Positions 60,457 to 64,000 of a stretch of 64,000 nucleotides of DNA are shown here, one piece after another. Each line of letters starts with the position of its first letter. Position 1 is the stretch's first letter. The stretch is from Noviherbaspirillum galbum (GTDB lineage: Bacteria > Pseudomonadota > Gammaproteobacteria > Burkholderiales > Burkholderiaceae_D), in NCBI RefSeq assembly GCF_010974945.1, contig NZ_JAAIVB010000035.1:103731-167730 (forward strand). Direction: 5' to 3'. A program made the translations under genes and the position numbers. The notes beneath the pieces are model-generated. The model ran no database searches. It was not told the DNA's origin and saw only the letters and a program-made list of their open reading frames with translations.

Positions 60457-61317
60457 ATGAACGTCAACGTACTGATCCTGCTGCTGGTGACCCTGGTCTG
60501 GGGCACCACCTTTCCCCTGCTGAAGTCGGCCGCCGCCGACCTCGGCGGCGTGGAGATCTCGACCTTCCGCTTCCTGGTCGCGGCCGCCTGTATGTCGCCC
60601 TTTCTCCTGAAGGCGACGCGCGCCGCCTGGCGCGACGGCATGCTGCTCGGCGCCCTCGGCCTGGCCTCCTACGTCACGCAGGCCTACGGCCTGCAGCACA
60701 TCTCTTCCAACCGCAGCGCCTTCCTGACCAGCCTGAACGTGCTGATGGTTCCCTTCCTCGGCATGCTGTTCGGCGGCGCGCCGGACCGGCACGTGCTCTC
60801 CGCGGGCGCGATCGCCTGCATCGGCATCGGCCTGCTGTCGTGGGAAGGCGGAGGCAACCTTGCGGGCGATGGCGCGACGCTGCTTTGCGCGCTGGCCTAC
60901 GCGCTGTACGTGATCGTGCTGTCGCAACGCTCGGCGCGCCACGATTCCCGGCAGCTTGCGGCGACCCAGATCGCGGTCATGGCGGTGCTGGCAACGATCT
61001 GGCTGCTGGCACGGGAGGCGGGATCGCCGGAACTGGCGACCTTGCCGTCGCGGGTGGCAAGGCATGGCTGGACGCTGGCCTACCTTGGCGCGGTGGCCAC
61101 CGCCGGCATGCTGTTCCTGCAGGCGCTTGCCCAGCGTCATGTCGCCGCCGGCAAGGCGGCCATCATCTACGCCATGGAGCCGGTGTTTGCCGCCGGATTC
61201 GGCTGGCTCTGGCTGGGCGAGATGCTCGGCATGCGCGGCGCGTTCGGCGGCGCGCTGGTGATCGGCGCGATCGTGTTCAGCGAACGCGCGGGCGCGTCCC
61301 GCGCGAAGGCGGCCTGA
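60457..61317 (+). CDS. EamA family (DMT superfamily) transporter
   Basis: The 286-residue protein has about ten membrane segments: LILLLVTLVWGTTFPLLKSAAADLGGVEISTFRFLVAAACMSPF, then YGLQHISSNRSAFLTSLNVLMVPFLGMLFGG, and in the second repeat AAGKAAIIYAMEPVFAAGFGWLWLGEM. It is the third EamA member in the window, but differs in the second motif (TSLNVLMVP). The ATG at 60457 is used; a TATCAT hexamer lies 42 bases upstream. The gene is convergent with the BenE gene, whose end touches it (61318). Confidence 0.88.
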   Translation: MNVNVLILLLVTLVWGTTFPLLKSAAADLGGVEISTFRFLVAAACMSPFLLKATRAAWRDGMLLGALGLASYVTQAYGLQHISSNRSAFLTSLNVLMVPFLGMLFGGAPDRHVLSAGAIACIGIGLLSWEGGGNLAGDGATLLCALAYALYVIVLSQRSARHDSRQLAATQIAVMAVLATIWLLAREAGSPELATLPSRVARHGWTLAYLGAVATAGMLFLQALAQRHVAAGKAAIIYAMEPVFAAGFGWLWLGEMLGMRGAFGGALVIGAIVFSERAGASRAKAA

Positions 61318-62484
61318 TCAGCGCCTGCCTCCGCGCAGCACCAGCATCGCGATCGTTCCCGCAACCAGGCCCCAGAAGGCCGAGCCGATGCCGAACAGGC
61401 TGACGCCGGAGGCGGTCACCAGGAAGGTGATCAATGCCGGCTCGCGGTCATGTTCGTTCGCCAGGGCGGCAGCCAGGCCGTTGCCGATCGTGCCCAGCAA
61501 GGCGAGACCCGCCACGACCAGCACCAGTTCCCGCGGGAAAGCGGCGAACACCGCGCCGACGGTGGCGCCGAACAAGCCGATCAGCAAATAGAACATGCCC
61601 GCGGCCACCGCCGCGACGTAGCGCCGCGACTTGTCTTCATGCGCCTCGCGCCCCATGCAGATCGCCGCCGTGATGGCCGCGAGATTCATGGCAAAGGCGC
61701 CGAACGGCGCCAGCAGCAGGTTCACCACGCCGATCGAACCGATCACCGGCGACAAGGGCACGCTGTATCCCGACGCGCGGATCACCGCCACGCCCGGCAC
61801 GTTCTGCGAGGCCATGGTCACGACGAACAAGGGCAGGGCCACGCCGATCAATGCGGTCAGCGAAAAGCGGGGCATGACGAATTCCGGCCGGGCCAGTTCG
61901 AGATGCAGGGCCTCGGTCTTCAGCAGTCCCAGCGCGGCCGCGATGAGGATGCCCAGGGCCAGCGTCGCCACCACCGCGTAACGCGGGGACACGCGGCGCA
62001 TGGCGAGATAGGCAAGGAACATCGCCAGCGCCATGCCGAACTGGGTTTTCATGGCGACGAACACATCCATGCCGAAACGCAGCAGCACGCCGGCCAGCAT
62101 GCCCGACGCGATGGACACGGGCACCCGGTTGATGGCGCGCTCGAACAGTCCGGAGTAGCCGGCGATCACGATCATGGCCGCCGATGCCAGGAAGGCGAAC
62201 GTTGCCTCGCCGATCGGCACGCCGGCCGCGCCGGTGATGAGCATCGCTGCGCCGGGCGTGGACCAGGCCGTGACCACCGGCACCTTGTAGCGCAGCGACG
62301 GCAGGATGCAGGTGACGCCCATGCCGATGCCCAGCGCCCACATCCAGGACGCCAGTTGCGAGGGCGTGGCGCCAACCGCCTGCGCCGCCTGGAACACGAT
62401 CACCGCCGAACTCGTGAATCCGACGAGAACGGTGACGAAGCCGGCAATGATCGCCGGCACGGAAAGGTCTTTGAAAAAGGACAT
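61318..62484 (-). CDS. Benzoate/H+ symporter BenE family transporter
   Basis: The 388-residue protein has ten to twelve membrane segments and the BenE signature: SVPAIIAGFVTVLVGFTSSAVIVFQAAQAVGA, YKVPVVTAWSTPGAAMLITGAAGVPIGEA and VVTMASQNVPGVAVIRASGYSVPLSPVIGSIG. Family members import benzoate; related proteins transport other carboxylates or purines. No catabolic genes for benzoate are in the window. The start ATG at 62484 is 39 bases before the asparaginase stop, so the two may be co-transcribed. Confidence 0.9.
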   Translation of the reverse strand: MSFFKDLSVPAIIAGFVTVLVGFTSSAVIVFQAAQAVGATPSQLASWMWALGIGMGVTCILPSLRYKVPVVTAWSTPGAAMLITGAAGVPIGEATFAFLASAAMIVIAGYSGLFERAINRVPVSIASGMLAGVLLRFGMDVFVAMKTQFGMALAMFLAYLAMRRVSPRYAVVATLALGILIAAALGLLKTEALHLELARPEFVMPRFSLTALIGVALPLFVVTMASQNVPGVAVIRASGYSVPLSPVIGSIGVVNLLLAPFGAFAMNLAAITAAICMGREAHEDKSRRYVAAVAAGMFYLLIGLFGATVGAVFAAFPRELVLVVAGLALLGTIGNGLAAALANEHDREPALITFLVTASGVSLFGIGSAFWGLVAGTIAMLVLRGGRR

Positions 62485-62523
62485 GACTCTGGAATGGAAA
62501 AGCGGGAGGGACGGAGACCCGCG

Positions 62524-63537
62524 TCAGGCGGAAATTTCGCCGCATCGGTCCTGCGCGAAGGCCAGGCGCACCTGCCCGGGTTCGAGGCCGAGCGCGAACA
62601 GGTGGTGCAGCTTGGCGTAGATGGCCTCGAAGCTCATGTCGCCCGCGGATACCACGCCGGCGCGCGTCATTTCCGCGCCGGCAGCGTAGGCGCCGATCGT
62701 GACCGCGCCGAAGGGCGCCTGGCTGCAGCCGACGAGCACGGTGCCTTCCCCGCTGGCGCGTGCCAGCATGTCGATCAATGCCGGATCGCGGTCGGGCGCA
62801 TTGCCGGCGCCATAGCATTGCAGGATCAGGGCTTGCGGGCGCAGGTCCAGCATCGCCTTCAGCACTTGCAGCGGCATCCCTGGCAGGAAACGCAGCGACA
62901 GCACCGTGGCGCGGCCGTAGTCGGGCAGCTCGAAACGTTCCGCGTCCGCCCGCGGCAGCAGCGCATGATGGTCGAGGCGCAGCTGGATGCGTTGCTCGCC
63001 GAGCCAGGGATAGTTGGGCGTATCGAAGGCTTGGAGGTGTTCGGTGCTCATCTTGGTGCAGCGGTTGCCGCGCAGGAGGCGCTGGTTGAAATACACCGCC
63101 ACTTCGCTGATGGCGTCGCTGCAGGCAAACTGCAGGGACGTGACGAGGTTCTGCAGCGCATCCGAGCGCGGTGCCTTCAAGGGGATCTGCGAGCCGGTGA
63201 CGATGACCGGCTTGCGCAGGCCGCGCAGCATGAAGGACAGAGCCGATGCCGTATAGGCCATCGTGTCGGTGCCATGCAGAACGACGAAGCCATCATGGCC
63301 ATCGTAGCGGGCGGCGATGTCGCGGCCTACCGTCTGCCAGTCGGCGGGCGTGGCGTTGCTGCTGTCGATGGGTTTCCCGTAGGGGTAGAGCGTGTAGCGC
63401 GGCAGGCCGTCCGCCTGGTCGAGCAGGGTGGACAGCACGTCCGGAAAATCCGGCATGGGAGCGTAGCCTTGGGCGGTGGCTTGCATGCCGATGGTGCCGC
63501 CGGTGTAGAGCAAGGCGATGTGCTTGTTGCTGGTCAT
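62524..63537 (-). CDS. L-asparaginase, type I (cytosolic)
   Basis: Hydrolyses L-asparagine to aspartate and ammonia. The 337-residue protein has the two threonine active-site motifs: YTGGTIGM (Thr12/Thr15) at the N-terminus and LHGTDTMAYTAS (Thr90, Asp91), and the lysine-containing GSQIPLKAPRSD. There is no signal peptide, as for cytosolic type I asparaginases (E. coli AnsA, 338 residues). It precedes the BenE gene and follows repeats on its upstream side. Confidence 0.94.
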   Translation of the reverse strand: MTSNKHIALLYTGGTIGMQATAQGYAPMPDFPDVLSTLLDQADGLPRYTLYPYGKPIDSSNATPADWQTVGRDIAARYDGHDGFVVLHGTDTMAYTASALSFMLRGLRKPVIVTGSQIPLKAPRSDALQNLVTSLQFACSDAISEVAVYFNQRLLRGNRCTKMSTEHLQAFDTPNYPWLGEQRIQLRLDHHALLPRADAERFELPDYGRATVLSLRFLPGMPLQVLKAMLDLRPQALILQCYGAGNAPDRDPALIDMLARASGEGTVLVGCSQAPFGAVTIGAYAAGAEMTRAGVVSAGDMSFEAIYAKLHHLFALGLEPGQVRLAFAQDRCGEISA

Positions 63538-63593
63538 GCCTGGGTTTCCTGAAAGTCCGGGGACGCGTGGAATTGGGAGTCGGTATGATAATT

Positions 63594-63621
63594 GGATTCC
63601 CGCCTTCGCGGGAATGACAGG
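63594..63621. repeat. Family B palindromic repeat
   Basis: GGATTCCCGCCTTCGCGGGA followed by ATGACAGG, an imperfect palindrome matching the copies at 33254-33357. It lies upstream of the asparaginase gene and merges with the adjacent tandem repeat. Confidence 0.65.
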
Positions 63622-63656
63622 CGTTGGCGGGAATGACAGGCGTTGGCGGGGATGAC
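63608..63656 (+). repeat. 19-base tandem repeat
   Basis: GCGGGAATGACAGGCGTTG occurs at 63608-63626 and 63627-63645, and a third, diverged start (GCGGGGATGAC) at 63646. It looks like slippage duplication of the right end of a family B element. Confidence 0.75.
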
Positions 63657-63681
63657 TGCGGCAGCTTGTCGCCGTCCCAAG

Positions 63682-63705
63682 AAAAAACCCGGCCGAGGCC
63701 GGGTT
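63682..63705 (-). terminator. Rho-independent terminator of the LivK-type gene
   Basis: Read on the minus strand, AACCCGGCC-TC-GGCCGGGTT forms a perfect 9-base stem followed by TTTT. It lies 26 bases after the stop codon at 63732. Confidence 0.85.
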
Positions 63706-63731
63706 CTGTCATGCAGGGAACGAGCCGGTGA

Positions 63732-64000
63732 TTACTTCGTCACCGCCAGCTGCGTGCGCTTGCCACCCTTGTAGGTGTACAGCGTCAGCGTGCCGTCCTT
63801 GATGTCGCCCTTGGCGTCGAACGCGATGTTGCCCGTCACGCCCTTGTAGTTGATCTTCGCCAGCTCCGGCAGATACTTCGCCGGCTCCGCCGAGTTCGCC
63901 TTCTTCATCGCCTCGACCATCACCATCACCGCGTCGTACACGTACGGTGCATAGATCTGCACGTCGCTGTTGAACTTCTTCTTGTACGCTGCCTTGAAGT
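63732..64000 (-). CDS. Branched-chain amino acid ABC transporter substrate-binding protein, C-terminal part
   Basis: The gene runs off the right edge; 88 residues of its C-terminus are visible, including YKKKFNSDVQIYAPYVYDAVMVMVEAMKKANSAEPAKYLPELAKINYKGVTGNIAFDAKGDIKDGTLTLYTYKGGKR-type sequence, typical of periplasmic Leu/Ile/Val-binding proteins (type I periplasmic binding fold). Its amino-acid or other ligand cannot be told from the fragment, since many amide- and urea-binding proteins share it. A terminator follows the stop. Confidence 0.88.
   Translation of the reverse strand, partial: FKAAYKKKFNSDVQIYAPYVYDAVMVMVEAMKKANSAEPAKYLPELAKINYKGVTGNIAFDAKGDIKDGTLTLYTYKGGKRTQLAVTK

Overview
The window is about two-thirds G+C (judged by eye) and almost fully coding. 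Gene content and order point to a betaproteobacterium of the order Burkholderiales, most likely Oxalobacteraceae (Herbaspirillum/Noviherbaspirillum-like). The reasons are the lpxL-dapF-DUF484-xerC run, an HslV with a short propeptide, a DksA with a reduced zinc finger, the argB/HAD/slmA block and the birA-coaX-SPOR block. The genus is an inference. No rRNA, tRNA, CRISPR array, transposase gene or phage gene was seen.

Layout. 1-4.3 kb: end of a lipid A acyltransferase gene, then dapF, DUF484, xerC and an rlmI-type methyltransferase. 4.3-9.4 kb: a possible metal-homeostasis neighbourhood with a Fur/Zur-family regulator, a COG0523 GTPase with a His-rich loop, a single-cysteine DksA, a small membrane protein and a TonB-dependent receptor. 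9.6-13.3 kb: a STAS protein, hslVU behind a sigma32-like promoter, and a small basic ORF. 13.3-13.9 kb: a gene-free spacer with a palindromic composite repeat. 13.9-25.5 kb: a complete 12-gene type II secretion operon on the minus strand, transcribed G-H-I-J-K-L-M-N-D-E-F-C, mostly with 4-base overlaps.

25.9-34.5 kb: housekeeping genes (cupin, gpsA, SH3 protein, secB, grxC, rhodanese, gpmA, envC-like, ctpA-like, moeB, small lipoprotein). 34.7-39.7 kb: two EamA transporters, an MFS transporter whose C-terminus runs into a repeat, and a PabB-PabC fusion. 39.9-43.7 kb: the most accessory-looking part, with two tandem colinear ankyrin-repeat paralogues followed by a lower-G+C, Ser-rich gene of unknown family. 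43.8-50 kb: slmA, HAD phosphatase, TraB/GumN protein, argB, CWC protein, SPOR protein, coaX and birA. 50-53.6 kb: a four-gene Mla-like MCE lipid transport operon whose permease carries a fused STAS-like domain. 53.7-64 kb: VanZ protein, 2Fe-2S protein, hydrolase, a PBP5-type carboxypeptidase next to a D-amino acid aminotransferase, YbeD, LysR, DUF2917, cupin, a third EamA transporter, BenE, asparaginase, and the end of a LivK-type binding protein.

Two dispersed palindromic repeat families recur between genes. Family A is built on a CCCTCCC..TTGAA..GGGAGGG palindrome. Family B is built on a CATTCCCGCG..CGGGAATCC palindrome. Two copies of A form longer composite elements with arms of roughly 45-65 bases.
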